Shown here: piece after piece, positions 10,493-22,313 of the stretch
Layout: every line of letters begins with the position of its first letter
How positions within the stretch are numbered: position 1 is the first letter of the stretch
Source: Glycine soja
Taxonomy: Eukaryota; Streptophyta; Magnoliopsida; Fabales; Fabaceae
DNA length: 64,000 nt
Direction of reading: 5' to 3'
NCBI RefSeq assembly: GCF_004193775.1
Contig: NC_041012.1
Span: 12,855,223-12,919,222, forward strand
Program-made: the position numbers and the translations under genes
The notes under the pieces: model-generated
Database searches by the model: none
What the model saw: the letters and a program-made list of their open reading frames with translations, nothing else
Told to the model about the DNA's origin: nothing

Positions 10493-11354
10493 AAGACTCC
10501 AAGTAGATTGGGCTAGAGATCCAAGGAAAGGCCCTAGGGTTCTCATGAGCCTTAGGGTAGATTTCGAGCCCATGGGCTAAGTATGAGCCCGCTTATCTTT
10601 GTAAATATTAGAATAGGTTTTTCCTTCATCAAGGCCTTGTATTTTGGCCATTCTAGTAGTATAGGGTTTTAGCCTTGTATTTCGGGGCATTTTGAGTTGT
10701 CTTTGTAATAAGGACTTTTTTCTTATTTTCATGTTTTTTGTCATGGGGGTGAGCTTAGCTATTATAGGGGGTGTGTAGCTAAGCTCTAGCTTCTCATCTA
10801 AAGGAGGTGAGCTTAGCTATTAGAGAGGTATGTGTAGCTAAGCTCTAGCTTCTTTAGGAATCTTCTTAAGGAAGCTTCTCAAGGAGGTGAGCTTAGTTAT
10901 GAGAGGGGTGTGTGTAGCTAAGCTCTAGCTTCTCAAGGAAGTTTTCTCAAAGAAGCTTCTCAAGGAAGTTTTCTCAAGAAAGCTTCTCAAGGAAGCTACC
11001 TAGTCTATGAATAGAAGCATGTGTAACACTTGTTGTAACTTTGATGAATGAGAGTCTTGTTAGACATACTTCAAAGTTCCACTTCTCTCCCTCTTTTATT
11101 CCTTCAATTTCGTGCTCCCCCCTTCTCTCTTTCTTTTCATCCATTAAAGCATCCTCTTCAAGCTTCTTATCCAAGGCAATTCTTGGTGGTGAAGCTCCTT
11201 CTTCCTTGGCTTATTCCCTAGTGGATGGTGCCTCCCCTCTCCTCTTCTCCTTTGCCTTCCGCTGCATCCCTATGGTGAAAAATCACCATTGAAGGACCTC
11301 ATTGAAGCTCAAAGATCCAGCTTCCATAGAAGCTCCACAAGCAAGCTTCCATCA
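10459..11354 (+). repeat. 3' LTR of the nested element
   Basis: Same length as the 5' LTR, with five base differences counted by eye: one near the start (GGTTAG against GGTTTG), then CATC/CGTC, GAGGGG/GAGCGG, TTCATC/TTCCTC and ATCCCT/ATCTCT. It is followed by TGTAT. Confidence 0.95.
10751..10925. repeat. Three hairpin repeats in the 3' LTR
   Basis: Same array as at 6305-6479, at 10751-10786, 10809-10845 and 10889-10925. The only change is one base in the loop of the third hairpin. Confidence 0.9.
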
Positions 11355-12082
11355 TGTATATACATATATTGCCTAATTGTTGCTCTATTTTTCAAATGCT
11401 TTCAAATATGCTACTGTTCACGTTAAAAAAAAAACCAGAAAAATGAAAAAAAAAATGAAGTTGAATAAATGAGGTCTTGGTTTGAAGACTTGGATTGGTT
11501 TGAGGACTTGGTTGATTTTGTTTTGGGTTTACTTTTTATGCTTAATTTTTAATTTTGGTTTTGGGGTTTACTACTTTCTCTTAGTTCCCACTTATTCCCC
11601 ATTGCTCCTCTATTCCTTTGGGTTTTAGCTACTTATCCCATACTTTCCTCTACCTTGTCCTTGGCCCCATTACAACCTTAAAAGATCTTTTGATCCTCAT
11701 ATGCATGTGTTTGTGGTATGGTTGTCAATTTTAGAGTCTTGCCAAGTCTATGTGGTATTTGTTTTCATGGGTGCTCTGAGAGTAAACAGTAGCCTAGACA
11801 CTTGAGAGATAGAGTGCATATCTTATGAGGCTTTGTGACTTTTCATTCTTGAGCTGATTGACTATCTTTCCATGTTTGAGATGCTGGGATGATTTTCATG
11901 ACTGTCTTGATTCTTTAACTCTCTACGTGTTGGATGTTGCATATTCCTTTCATTCCTTGAGATTCATTGAGAAATATGTAATTGTTTTTGTGTGTTTGTT
12001 TCTCTTTAATGTCTCTGGATTTGTTCCTTGCTTTGCTTTTTGATTTTTCCCAGGAGTGCAAAAGGCTAAGTGTGGAGGGATT

Positions 12083-13185
12083 TGATGTGTCATTATTTTT
12101 TCCTATTTCTTAACCATTTTTGTCACAATTTTAATTATTGATTAGCCTTAACTGTCAAATTAATTATGCAATTTTATCATTTGGGCCTACTTGACTAATT
12201 TTGTGTTTTTAATTTAATTTCAGGAGAATTATAAACAATTGGGCTTGAATCCGGAATTGGGCTTGGACTTGAAGAGAGCAGACAATTTTATTTTATCAAA
12301 TTTTATCTTATCCAGATTTTCTTTCATCTAGATTTTATTTCGTCCACATTTTATTTCATCCAATCTTATCTTATCTTGTCCAGATTTTATTTTATTTATG
12401 GGCTTGGACTTAAAACAGATTTATAAGCTTTGGGGCTGAGGACCTATATAACAGCACCAGGGTTTTAGTTTAGGAGTTTTGGGGTGAGGAGAATAATTTT
12501 AGAGTTTTGCAATTCCAGTTTTTATTACTGTTCATGCACACTGTTCACGTAGAATAAAATTCGTTTTCTGTAATTTTGTTTCTGCTTCAATCTACAATTT
12601 TGTTTTCTGCTGATTAATGGAAGGCTAAGTCTCCAGCGTTGTTTTCTCTTGAGGATCAAGCACAGCTCTCTTTGAGGTTTTGTTATTACTATTGAATTCT
12701 GATCAGTTTTTCCTCTTCACCAATTACTCTGTATTTGTTGCTATTAATCCATGCATGCTTAGTGCTTGATTAATTGTCTCTGAGCTTAATTTACATTCAT
12801 GCTTAATGATCAGTTTCGTTCATGATTAATTGGTGTATATGTTGCTTAATCACATAATGAAAGCCTTATGTTCATTTTCGCTTAGTAATTTAATTTAGGG
12901 TTGGATTAAGTGGTTGAACTGGTTAGGGATAAATCCTCATAACCTAGGATAAGAGACTTGCTTGTGAATCAAGGGGAACCAACATGTTTTAATTCTGTTA
13001 TTTTCTAATTAAAACTTGTTCGTTGTTTAAATTACAAAAACAAACACCCCCCCCCCAATTCGTTATTGTTTTATCACTATGTATTATGAACGTTGGTTGA
13101 CCATTGCTCGTTGGGAGATGACCTAGGATCACTTCCTAGATACTGCATTTTTAATGTTTATTTGATTCGGGTACGGCCTCGATCA
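12083..13185 (+). repeat. 3' LTR of the Athila-like element
   Basis: Starts TGATGTGTCATT right after the purine tract AAGTGTGGAGGGAT and ends at about ACGGCCTCGATCA. It is roughly 1.1 kb long and has a TATA box at 12445. The start is well supported by the tract. The end is an estimate from the typical CA terminus, since the 5' LTR is not in the window. Confidence 0.7.
12445..12451 (+). promoter_or_regulatory. TATA box of the Athila-like LTR
   Basis: TATATAA in the context GGACCTATATAACAGCACC, about 360 bp into the LTR and followed by a pyrimidine-poor leader. This is the expected position of an LTR promoter. Confidence 0.6.
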
Positions 13186-14640
13186 CTCGCCCAAAACCCC
13201 AACTCTCCTCATCCACCACCCACAACCACCGCTGACCGCCACAAGCCATCGTTGTTTGCCGCCGAACCACCACACAAAGAGGAACGCTTTAATCGAAGCA
13301 GAATCCTCAAAATCCACCTCAAGGATTCGGTAGAGAATGAAGCTCTCAACTCTTCTTTCTTGGTTTCTTCGAGGTAACCATGATTTCCTTGTCTCCTCCT
13401 AGTTAGTTTGAGCCTCTCTTAGTATTTCTTGTGATTTGGGTACCGTAATAGGATGTTTTTACACTTCCTTTGAAAAAAAAACATTGAAAATGAGATGTTG
13501 TAAAAGTTACCCTTTTATAAAATTGATGTTGTTTTCGTGATCTTCGCTGAACCCCAATCACATTGGCGTGATTAGAATTTCAAAATGACGTCTCTTTGAT
13601 CTAGACCTTGAAACACCCCTTAGCCAATTTTTAATTTGGATGGGTATTTGACTCCAAATGTTGATATTAACCGTGCCCTTGAAATCTATACTAAATTGTC
13701 TTCGATTTGGTATATAGAGCTCTGCGATTAGATCGATGGATGTGAACGTAAGAAACCTCTGAGAGACGCAAAGAGGAGCTAACAGAGAGACATCGATAGG
13801 TGAGGGGAGTTTATTTTTGGTTTACAGATTTTGATACGGTAGTTTGGGATAGGGAACCCAACTATGGGGATGTATGTATGTCCCTGTGCATGCTAGTTTT
13901 CAAGAAAAATTGAGTTTTTGACTAATGGAATGTGATATATTAGTTATTAATGAATGAAGTTGTGAATGATATTTGTTGTTGTATGAGACTTGTGCTATCT
14001 CAAGACCTGAGAAATGTGAATCCCAGACATGAAATTTATATGTATATATATGTATTTATTTAAGTATTTGTGCAATGTTTGGTGAATGTATATCTTGAAA
14101 AAAAATTACTCTTGTTTTTCATAATCAAATTAATGGAGTTTTCACTTAAAAATTGAAATATCGCGTTTTAGAGTTAGTGATATCGTAGCGACGAGGCAGG
14201 TCATTACATACATCATGCATCATCATGTAGAGGTAAGAAGATTGTTTATAAAGTTATAAACCTCTTCAGTGCATAAAACTCTCTGTTTTAATCAATTACC
14301 AGGCTATTCGTAATTTATTACACAAGTTGTTTGGAGCTTGCAGAGAGATTTTGTGTTTGGTTTAATCGATTACCTGTTATCTGTAATCGATTACACAGTT
14401 TAGTTTGAGACCGCGTCTTGATCTTGCCGAGTTTAAAGAAAATTCCTTTTTGAAAAGAACTTTAACAAAAGGATATTGTGTACGAGTTATTGATTAGATA
14501 TTGGTTTTAACAAAAGTTAATGATACGATCCTTGGAAGCGAAAGTTTTTCAAAACTTTGTTTTCAAAAGTTTTTAAGTTTTTCACCTCTTGGTTTGTGAG
14601 TTTCATCATCTTTTTCAAGTTGAACCTCCAATTGATGGAA
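13186..14640. other. Unresolved stretch after the Athila-like LTR
   Basis: It begins with a Pro-codon-rich segment at 13190-13380 that reads through to a stop at 13375 and could be a captured gene edge. It then becomes AT-rich. GTAATCGATTAC-type palindromes occur near 14365 and 14385. I recognise no gene. Confidence 0.4.
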
Positions 14641-15262
14641 ATTTAGATAGAAGCTAAGGCAAAACAACAGCAGGAGAAGCTTGAATTTGACGAACAGTTC
14701 AACAATCTTCATGCGCATCTTGAACCTCCTCTGTTTGATATTACTTCACAACCTCCACAAGTTATGGAAGATACCTTGCCACCATTGGCACTTCCAGTAC
14801 TCCTCGAGAGATAGCTCTTTTGACCACCATTGCTCCAAGTTGTGTATCTGAAGAAAGGATTCAAGAACTATTGTGTCTTCCACAGACCAATTGGAAGAGA
14901 CTATGGAAACAAGGTTCATTGTTGAACGCATTGAGACTAACTTGTTGATCTAGAACACTCTGGAGTCTTTGCTCAAATCCTTCAACGATTCTATTCTCTA
15001 CAACGTGAAACTGATGATGCAACAAAGGCTGCCTCCTAACTTGGTTCCACTCCATCAATCAATTGTCCAACACCAGTATGCACCCATACCTCAACCACCT
15101 CTACCACCACCAACCACTGTTGTGAAACCTCACCCTGGGGTTCCCGTACCAATGGTTCCTACATCAGAGGCTGCCATACCTAATGATCCTATGCCTGAGC
15201 CTCCACCTACGCCACCAAAATCACCACCTCCTATCCCTCAACCTCTGTCCACTGAAGGTTGA
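14640..15262 (+). pseudogene. Decayed Gln- and Pro-rich coding remnant, probably gag-like
   Basis: Pieces of open frame with KAKQQQEKLEFDEQFNNLHAH near 14650 are broken by stops near 14812 and 14955. They are followed by 98 codons (14969-15262) with a Pro-rich tail, many PPP and PTPPKSPPP runs, ending PQPLSTEG. The arrangement of a Gln-rich helix and then a Pro-rich linker is common in plant gag proteins, but no domain is certain. The next sequence is an LTR-like region, which fits a retroelement origin. Confidence 0.35.
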
Positions 15263-15816
15263 CAGTGATGATCAAGTCATTTCCTTTTTCTTTTTAAACC
15301 CGCATCTTTTGATAATTGTTGCAACCTACCCTTCGGCGGGAGGGCAATGCGGGGCTCATGGGTGCGTCTTCCAAAAAAGGAAAATGCATGGAGTCGCCAC
15401 CAACGTTTATTCGTGGAAAACGTCGGAAAAACCAGAAAAGGTGTGGTCTACGAACTTTAAGTGTGAAAGGTTCGGGAGTTGTTTTTACGCATGGGGAAGG
15501 TATTAGCACCCCACGCGTCCGTCACAAGGGACGACAACCTTTAATCAAATGTGCAATATCATGTCTTCAATTTGTTTTATTTTCCCTTTTTACGTTTTTA
15601 TGTATTTTTATGCCTTTTTGTATTTTTTATCTTTTTGTGGTCAACAAGGGTGTTTCCCTCGCTCCTACGCATCCTCAATTGCGATGAGGAAATCAGACCT
15701 ACGTAGTTCTTTTAGAACTAAATGTTGGTTAAGTTGTTTTGATCTTTTTCCGCAAGATCGATTTTGATCGAACAAAAGTCGTTTCAGGCATTGGACCTTC
15801 AAACAATCTTTTAATT

Positions 15817-15917
15817 TTTGAAAAGGAGAGAAACGTTAAGGCATTGGACCATTAACGATCTCTTGGTTTTGAAAGGAGAGAAACGTTAAGGCGTTGGACC
15901 ATTAACGATCTCTTGGG
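15817..15917. repeat. Two tandem copies of a 50-bp unit
   Basis: GAGAGAAACGTTAAGGC followed by TTGGACCATTAACGATCTC occurs twice, with a weaker third trace just upstream. It lies inside the Ogre-like region. Confidence 0.75.
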
Positions 15918-16672
15918 GTGGTCGACAAAAGCGGTAAAGTTAGATGTTGATTTTATGCTTTTGAACGGTCCATGTCAACCGATAAAAGCAAAGAGGACTA
16001 TTTAAGGTGTTGGACCTTAAAACGGTTTTTAGTGATTTTTGCGGACAAAGCTTGATTTTTGAGTTGATTTTAGCCTTAGTTTCACTTTGGTTATTAGTCA
16101 ATTCATTCAAGGAAACTTCCAAAGAAAAATGTCCGATTGATTTTTTTTGTTATTTTATTCAAAGATATTTTGATTATTTTATTATTATTTTGTCTTTTTT
16201 TATTTAACCGAGGTTACAGCGTGAACGATCGGTTGGATTTTATTTTAACAATGATTAAACGAGATTACAACACAAATGATCGGTTGAAACTCATTTTATC
16301 TTTTATTAGGCGAGATAACGGCTTAAATAAATGGTTAAAGTACGTTAAAAAGGGGTATGGAAAACAAACGTAATGAAAAAGTACACAAAACAAGTAGGGA
16401 CCACTAAGGGTGCATAGAATGAATTAAAAGATTCAATTTTGGGAACTTACCGGTTGAAGACCGAAGAACGAACGAAGAACGGTGAAGAATCTCCACGAAA
16501 TCGCTTATAGAAATGTCTCAAAAGCGTTACGGAAACACCTCGGCTTGGATTTTTTTCACGGAAACAATTTTTCACACCAATTTCGAGGGATTTCTTGATA
16601 CCTGAAGTGGTTGCCCCTTTCCTTTTGCCCTCTTTCCCCTATTTATAAGAGAAAAGAGGGAGGTGGTTGCCG

Positions 16673-16696
16673 CCCAGCTTGCCCAGGCAAGCTGGG
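16673..16696. repeat. Perfect short hairpin
   Basis: CCCAGCTTGCC and GGCAAGCTGGG form an 11-bp perfect inverted repeat with a 2-base gap (CA). It is in the GC-rich part of the Ogre-like region. Confidence 0.85.
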
Positions 16697-16830
16697 TTGC
16701 TTCCATCAGAAGGCATCACCTTCTTTTGGAACACTCAGGAAGGCCCAAGTGGGCTTGGTTGCTATTTGCACCCCCATTTTCACTAAGTACACCCCCTCTT
16801 GGTGTTCTTTATTGATTTTTTTCCAAAATG

Positions 16831-16970
16831 TTGCGGAAATTTACGAATTACGCAATGACGCTTGTTTTTCCTTCCGGAATATTGCGAAACTTTATGGATT
16901 ATGCAACGATGCTTGTTTTTCCTTCCGGAAGGTTGCGAAACTTTACGGATTACGCAATGATGCCTGTTTC
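16831..16970. repeat. 51-bp tandem repeat, nearly three copies
   Basis: Units start TTGCG at 16831, 16882 and 16933, share TTCCTTCCGGAA at their junctions and differ by a few bases. As 51 is a multiple of three, the plus strand reads as 17-residue repeats (KLYGLRNDACFSF-like). Confidence 0.85.
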
Positions 16971-17737
16971 AAGGGTTCCAAAGGGAGCAAACAAGGTTCA
17001 AGGACCGACTGCAAGTGCTCTCGGACGAAATTAGGGTATGACAGTTGCCCCTCTTTACTTATCTTTTATTGGTGATAAAAGGGAAGTAAAGATAAGACAC
17101 TAATTTCGTGCGTGCGGAACATCATCTGGCCGATGAACATCCCAACCAGCGGAACCTGTCATTCAGAAAGAAAAAGGCGTTAGGGGCGTCAGCAAAACTT
17201 CAATGCCTTGAAAGCGATAAAACGGGATAACCATGACGTTTCCACATGCTATCAAACACGATCGTCCCTGCCTAGCAGAGAAAAATCTTGTGTGTCGTCG
17301 GGCTTGAATGTCTCTGGATGACAAAAGTAAAACCTGCAAAAATTTTCAAAAATAATCATAATCGGATGACCAACATCACCCCAATGAAGGACAAAATGGA
17401 AATCAAAGGTGACCGAAGGACAAAATGTCAAGGTGATCCCCACACCGGACGAGGATGTTCCGACAAAGGATTTTGCCCAGGGAAGAGAGGGTTGCGGCAA
17501 GAAAGAGGTATCACTCGAGGATCTTCAAGAAAGAGGTATCACTCGACCAATTTAAATGTTAATATGTTTTAAAAAAATTATTCATACCTGAGAACTAAGT
17601 GTAAATTTTTCTATTTACTTTGATTGAAAAAATATTTGTTTTTGTAACTTTTATTGTATTTTTTAATTTTGGTTTGCTTGTAAGAGAGTTATAGACCATA
17701 GAAGCATATTATCCAACCTTATACTTCTAAAGCAAGG

Positions 17738-18021
17738 GGTTTGTTTGGATGTATTTTTCTAAAAGAATTTCTAAGAGAAAAAATAAGAAGAAAAAACAAA
17801 AATGAACTTATTTATAAGCAAAAATGAATGTTTCATTAGCTAACAATTAACTAATTTGTAAAATCTTTCTCATATAACTTCTCTAAAAGATGAGATGATA
17901 TCTACAAGTTAACTAATGATTAGTTAATGGAAAGCTTATGTTAGCCTATGGAGAAGTTTATTTCTTTTTTTTTTCTTTTTTTTCTATAAGTACTTCTAGA
18001 GAAACTTACCCAAATAGATCC
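17738..18021. mobile_element. Possible MITE with imperfect terminal inverted repeats
   Basis: The ends GGTTTGTTTGGATG and (complement) GGATCTATTTGGGTAAG resemble each other. The inside is AT-rich, 284 bp, with no coding. The rest of 17560-18590 is AT-rich with nothing I recognise. Confidence 0.4.
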
Positions 18022-18591
18022 TTTAATTATTAGTCAATTTTTTTGCTTTTTATTTGAAATATACATCTTGGTTGGTTTATTGATCCCTTCGTTTTAAAAA
18101 ATAGCATATAGTCCATCCACATTGGAAGTTACATATTTAGAGAGAGAGAGGAAAATGCTAATATGAATATTCATCTTAGTTGGAATACATTAGTATTCAA
18201 TACCAAAAATTTGGGACTATAAATCATTGGTTGTTTTGTTTTCCAAAATTTAATTTGATGATTTTATGGTATTTTATCATTTAATTTAAAAAATAAAAAT
18301 TAAATCTTTTTTTCTCTCTTCTATCTAGTGTTGTGAAAACCGATCCGATCACTAACTCAATCAAGACAGTGGGTCAGTCATCAAACCAATGGGTCACTAG
18401 TTGGTCTGACTTGCCCAATATATATTATAAAAATAAAATTTAATAACCTACTTTAAAATAAGTCCAAAAAATCATATTACAAATTAATATAATTCACTCT
18501 AAAACATATTTATTTAATTTTTATTCTTCTTCTGCTTTAGTTTATTATACTATTACATTTTTTATTTTATTATTATTATTTAGTTTATTAT

Positions 18592-19708
18592 AGGCTTAAA
18601 TATGTTTTATATCCTTGTAAAATACCTAATGTTCATTTTTAGTCCCTGCAAAAAAAGTTGTCCATTTTTCATTCCTGCAAAATGAAAATGTGTAACTTTT
18701 TGGCCCAAAGTTGAGTTTGGACGAATCAAAACCTATCTGAACCTACATTGCATTTATTTTTAATTTAAATTTTAAAATATAATTTGTTGGAGGTATGAAC
18801 TGACACAAATTGCAGAAAAATTTAAAAAAAAATCAAAACACAATTTGTTGGGATTAAAATCTGCCACAAATTGCAAGAAATTTTTTTTAAAAAAAATGCA
18901 AGAAACCTTATTCCCTAACAACACAACACCCAACCCATATCCAAATCAAGGAAATTTCTTTAAAAAAGCCCATTCCATCAAATTGTCTCCACTAAAACAA
19001 ACTCTACATTTTTATGATCATAACAAGAGTAGTAAGTGAAGCAAACATATAGACAAAATCAAATAAAAAAAATCCACCCAGTTTCATCAAATTGTCTTTC
19101 ACATCTAAATCAGCCCAACAAAAACAAACAACTACCGAAAACTAAAACCAAAGTTTGAAACTTTGAACTACTCAAAAGCAACCCACAAAGCATATTCCTC
19201 AAACCCACCCAAAACAACAAAAGATCAAAAGCTTTTATGAGTGGCACGTTTCAGAGTAGTAGAGAGGAAGTATGAGTGGATTTGGGCATTTTAGGTTCGA
19301 ATTTAGACAAGAATGAAGGCATGGGCTATGGTGGTGTGTTTTAAGGTGGCTTGGTTGGTGTTTGGGGTTGTTGGTGAGGGAGAGACACGGAAGGAGAGTG
19401 AGGTTGTTGTTGGTGTTGAGTGTGATGGCGGTGTCGGTGTGCAGTGTGGTGGACAGTAAAGGTGAAGGTGCGGTTTGCGACAGTGGTGTGTAGCGGAGAG
19501 ATGGGGTCAACGACGAAAGTGACATTGTGCAGGATGACACTTTTAGGGTTAGATGCAACAGAGAGAGTAGCAACCAAGTAGTGACACATGAAAAATCCTT
19601 GACACATGTTCACAACTTACCATAGGTTCGGTTGAAACCAAACCTACCTCCAAACCAAAAAGTTACATTTTTATTTTGTGAGGATGAAAAATGGACAAAA
19701 TTTACTTC
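18592..19708. mobile_element. MULE-like non-autonomous element
   Basis: The left end begins AGGCTTAAATATG. The inner part of the termini is inverted: GTCCATTTTTCAT with AAAATGTGTAACTTTTTGG near 18660-18705, and the complement near 19660-19695. A possible 9-bp duplication GTTTATTAT flanks it (18583-18591, 19709-19717), in low-complexity sequence. The minus strand has a Thr/His/Pro-rich frame at 19341-19613 with no recognisable domain, perhaps captured sequence. A related right end lies at 33940-34035. Confidence 0.55.
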
Positions 19709-20169
19709 GTTTATTATGATATATGTTTATTATTTTTTATTTGATTTATGATAATTTATTTGTTATTTAACTATTATTTCATTTATTATAATATATGTTT
19801 TACTATTATTCCTTTCACGGTTAAATATGTATATATATTAAATTGGCTAGTAGCGTAACAATTATCACATGTTGGCTTAGTAGCAATTGGCAAGTGGTGC
19901 TAGTTAATTTGTGGGAGTTGTTTGACTCGTTTTGGTGCAATGTCTTGTTCACAATCGGGCGAATTATTTAATTACCTTATTGTAATTCAATTTTGACAAA
20001 ATTTGGCACTCACAATCTTGATAATATGTAGATATAATTCAACGGTTAAATAGATAAAAATTACATTTTATATCAAGTTATAAAATGTCATAATAGTTGA
20101 TTAAGTTATACTAGTATAATTTGATTTTTCCTATCTCTCTCTCTATATATATATGTGTGTGGGGGTGTA

Positions 20170-21847
20170 TCAAATGAGAAAAAAATTAAAATGAAAAATG
20201 AGAAGAATTGATTTTAACCGTTAAATTATAATTAAAAAATTGATGACTGAGATTAAAACCCCAATTTTCCGTAAAAGACTTTTTACATCAGTTAAAAAAG
20301 ACCTTTTACATCGATTATTCAACTAATATTGAAAGTCAAACTTTTTAAATCAATTGTTAACTGATCTTAAAAGTTAAATTTTTAAATCAGTTCTTTAAAT
20401 GACCGATCTAAAAGGTATGAGTAAATTACACATGCACCCTCTCATTTTTTTCACATTACTTTGGCCTCCCCTCCTCTAACATTATTAACTAACATCTTGG
20501 ATTTTTGTTGCAAACCCCAAAATGTCCTTCCCCTCAATTCCCAACACAAACCTAAACCTAGACTCAATCCTCATCCGACAACCAAAGTGTGGAAGGTGAT
20601 GACGACGAAAGGCCCAGTGATATTTCAAATCTAGGGTGAGTTTTGCCAGATCTTCTGATATTGATGGCGAAGTCGTGCGCAAACCCTATAATCTCTTTTT
20701 CCTCTATGCCCCTTCTTGATTTTGTATACGCTTTGCTTCTTCGTTGTCTCTTCTTCAATGACAATTTCTTCGATTGTCACGGGGACATCAAGGGAGATGA
20801 AGGGTCAGGCGACAAGAACATTTGCATAAAGTGAAGTCAAGGTCGAGGTCTGATTCTATGGCCTCCATGACGGAAAGGTAACGGTGTTGATCCTATCGAG
20901 GACAGTACTACAAGTCTTTGGTGAAATGTCCATGCGAGTGTGTGAAGAAAGTAACTAAGGTTCATTGGATTTCTTTTTTTCCTTTATTTTTCACGCCAAC
21001 TTTTTCTGGGTTTCTTTCATCTTCGGAATCTCATCATCACATCAGTATTGTTATCCTCTAATTCCAAATTGGTTTTTGCAATTGGTTGTCAAGAAACTCC
21101 AAGAAAAAAATCACAATGTTTCTCGTGTATTGATTCTCTGTTAACTCAAAAAAAGTTCTCTTTTGTTGAGAACCTCATACTATAAGAACCACTTCTTAAT
21201 CATATTTTGTTTTTATCATTCTTTATTGGAAAATATAAAAAAGACATGTTTTTTTTAATATGGCTCATGTTTTTTATTTTTGTTTTTTCTTAATCATACC
21301 TTATTTTCCTTTCATTATTTACTTTGTTGAGAGTGTTGGAAATTGTTGGGGACATATCTTTGCAATTCTACATTTCAATGATGGCAAGAAAGAACCATAA
21401 TCAACAACAAATGGTTGAGTGAGAGAAGGGTGGTGGTGATCACTTTGTTGTTCATTGAACCCAATTTGGTGTTATGCTTCTACTATTTTTTTTTTCTTTT
21501 GATTGGTGTGCTTCTAGAGGAAGATGAGATGGACTGTTTTGGAGATAATTTCTTTTTTTAAAATCACGTACGTGACCATAAAAGCAAACTGAGTTAATAC
21601 AGTTTGAGGGAGAGGAGATGCGACTATAATGGGAATGAAAAAGTTGGGGGATTTGTGTAAGGTGAAAACAAAGGAGGAGATGCATGAGTAAACCTTCAAG
21701 GGAGGTTTATGTAATTTGTTCAAAAAGTATCTATTTAAATCAAATAATAAAAAAATGTGTATTAAAAATTAGGGTTTTAATTGCAGTTATCAATTTTTTT
21801 AATTATAATCTATAAGTTAAAATCAATTTTTCTCATTTCTCATTTGA
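20170..21847. mobile_element. Terminal-inverted-repeat element, 1.7 kb
   Basis: The left end TCAAATGAGAAA, with AGAAGAATTGATTTTAACC and TTAAATTATAATTAAAAAA inside it, is mirrored at 21761-21847. The imperfect inverted repeats are about 85-100 bp. No clear target duplication or transposase is present. A GC-richer part at 20480-20960 may be captured host sequence. Class is uncertain. Confidence 0.55.
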
Positions 21848-22223
21848 CATATATATTATTTTATTTTCTAGCTACTCACATCATTCGGCCTATTGGCCTA
21901 CCCTTCAAAGCAAGGGCTATGAATCGAGTCTCATGTGATTTGTAACAATTCCAAAATGCTCATTCTTGATAGATATGTTAACTAAAAGTCCATACAGAAA
22001 TTTTTTTCTAGTAAAATGTAATTGTAGCTATTATTGAGCTTTATATTTTGTGAAAAGAAAGACAACAAAAAAATAATCATTGTTATCAAGTTATGTAGCC
22101 TCAATGCGTTTTTCATTCACATTTTCCAACTCTGGGGACATGATGAACCGAAGGAATTTAAAATAATGACAATAACAGGGGATTGTCTTTAGTCCTGATT
22201 AGAGAATGATGAAGCAAAGTTTC
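21848..22223 (-). other. Likely 3' UTR and downstream region of the RHIP1-like gene
   Basis: On the minus strand the stop at 22224 is followed by AT-rich sequence with AATATAAAG and CAATAATAG near 22030-22050, plausible near-upstream polyadenylation elements. Its 5' part (21848-21960) only separates the gene from the TIR element. Confidence 0.45.
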
Positions 22224-22313
22224 TCAAACCGAGATGCCATAGTTGCTAATTTTAGAGATCTCCTTCGACATGGTATTTTTTTCTTTCTTTGCCTCAGAAG
22301 CAAGTTTGGAAAC
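22224..22313 (-). CDS. RHIP1: RHIP1-like exon 9 with stop (residues 230-258)
   Basis: Acceptor TTGACAG, then [20 protein letters not shown] and KISNYGISV, then TGA at 22226-22224. It is 90 bases. The basic/acidic coil and the NYGISV end fit the family C terminus as I remember it. Confidence 0.87.
   Translation of the reverse strand, partial: VSKLASEAKKEKNTMSKEISKISNYGISV

Larger units (their letters stand above)
6013..11354 (+). mobile_element. Young non-autonomous Ty3/gypsy LTR retrotransposon nested in the Athila-like element
   Basis: Two LTRs of 896 bp (6013-6908 and 10459-11354) start TGATGCAATCC and end TTCCATCA. They are flanked by the exact 5-bp duplication TGTAT at 6008-6012 and 11355-11359. 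A primer-binding-like site follows the 5' LTR and a purine tract precedes the 3' LTR. I count five substitutions and no indels between LTRs (0.56%). The inside has a 1.9-kb leader and one long gag-pol-like frame lacking the capsid core, the protease active site and integrase. It must have been mobilised by a relative's enzymes. Confidence 0.95.
1..13185 (+). mobile_element. Athila-like Ty3/gypsy retrotransposon, 5' end outside window, split by a nested element
   Basis: The order is gag, protease, RT, RNase H, integrase, a long 3' non-coding stretch and a 3' LTR at 12083-13185. The protease motif DLGAS, the RT active site FMDD and the GTGGGGGG tract after pol are typical of the Athila group. 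Another LTR element occupies 6013-11354, so this copy's own sequence is 1-6012 and 11355-13185. The coding part carries at least seven in-frame stops and one frameshift near 4190. It is a dead copy, clearly older than the element inside it. Its 5' LTR lies upstream of the window. Confidence 0.85.
15300..17560. repeat. Ogre/Tat-like LTR or untranslated region, borders unknown
   Basis: It contains blocks such as ACCCTTCGGCGGGAGGGC, GCATGGAGTCGCCACCAACG and TGACAGTTGCCCCTCTTTAC, which I associate with Ogre/Tat gypsy elements of legumes. It also holds internal tandem repeats and has higher GC than its surroundings. I cannot define TG/CA ends or a target duplication. The frame at 16611-17075 spans the tandem repeat and is probably not a gene. 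Confidence 0.45.

Noticed and set aside
13093..13377. 94-codon Pro/His-rich frame as a host gene
   Set aside because: It begins inside the Athila-like LTR and continues into flanking DNA. No domain or splice support.
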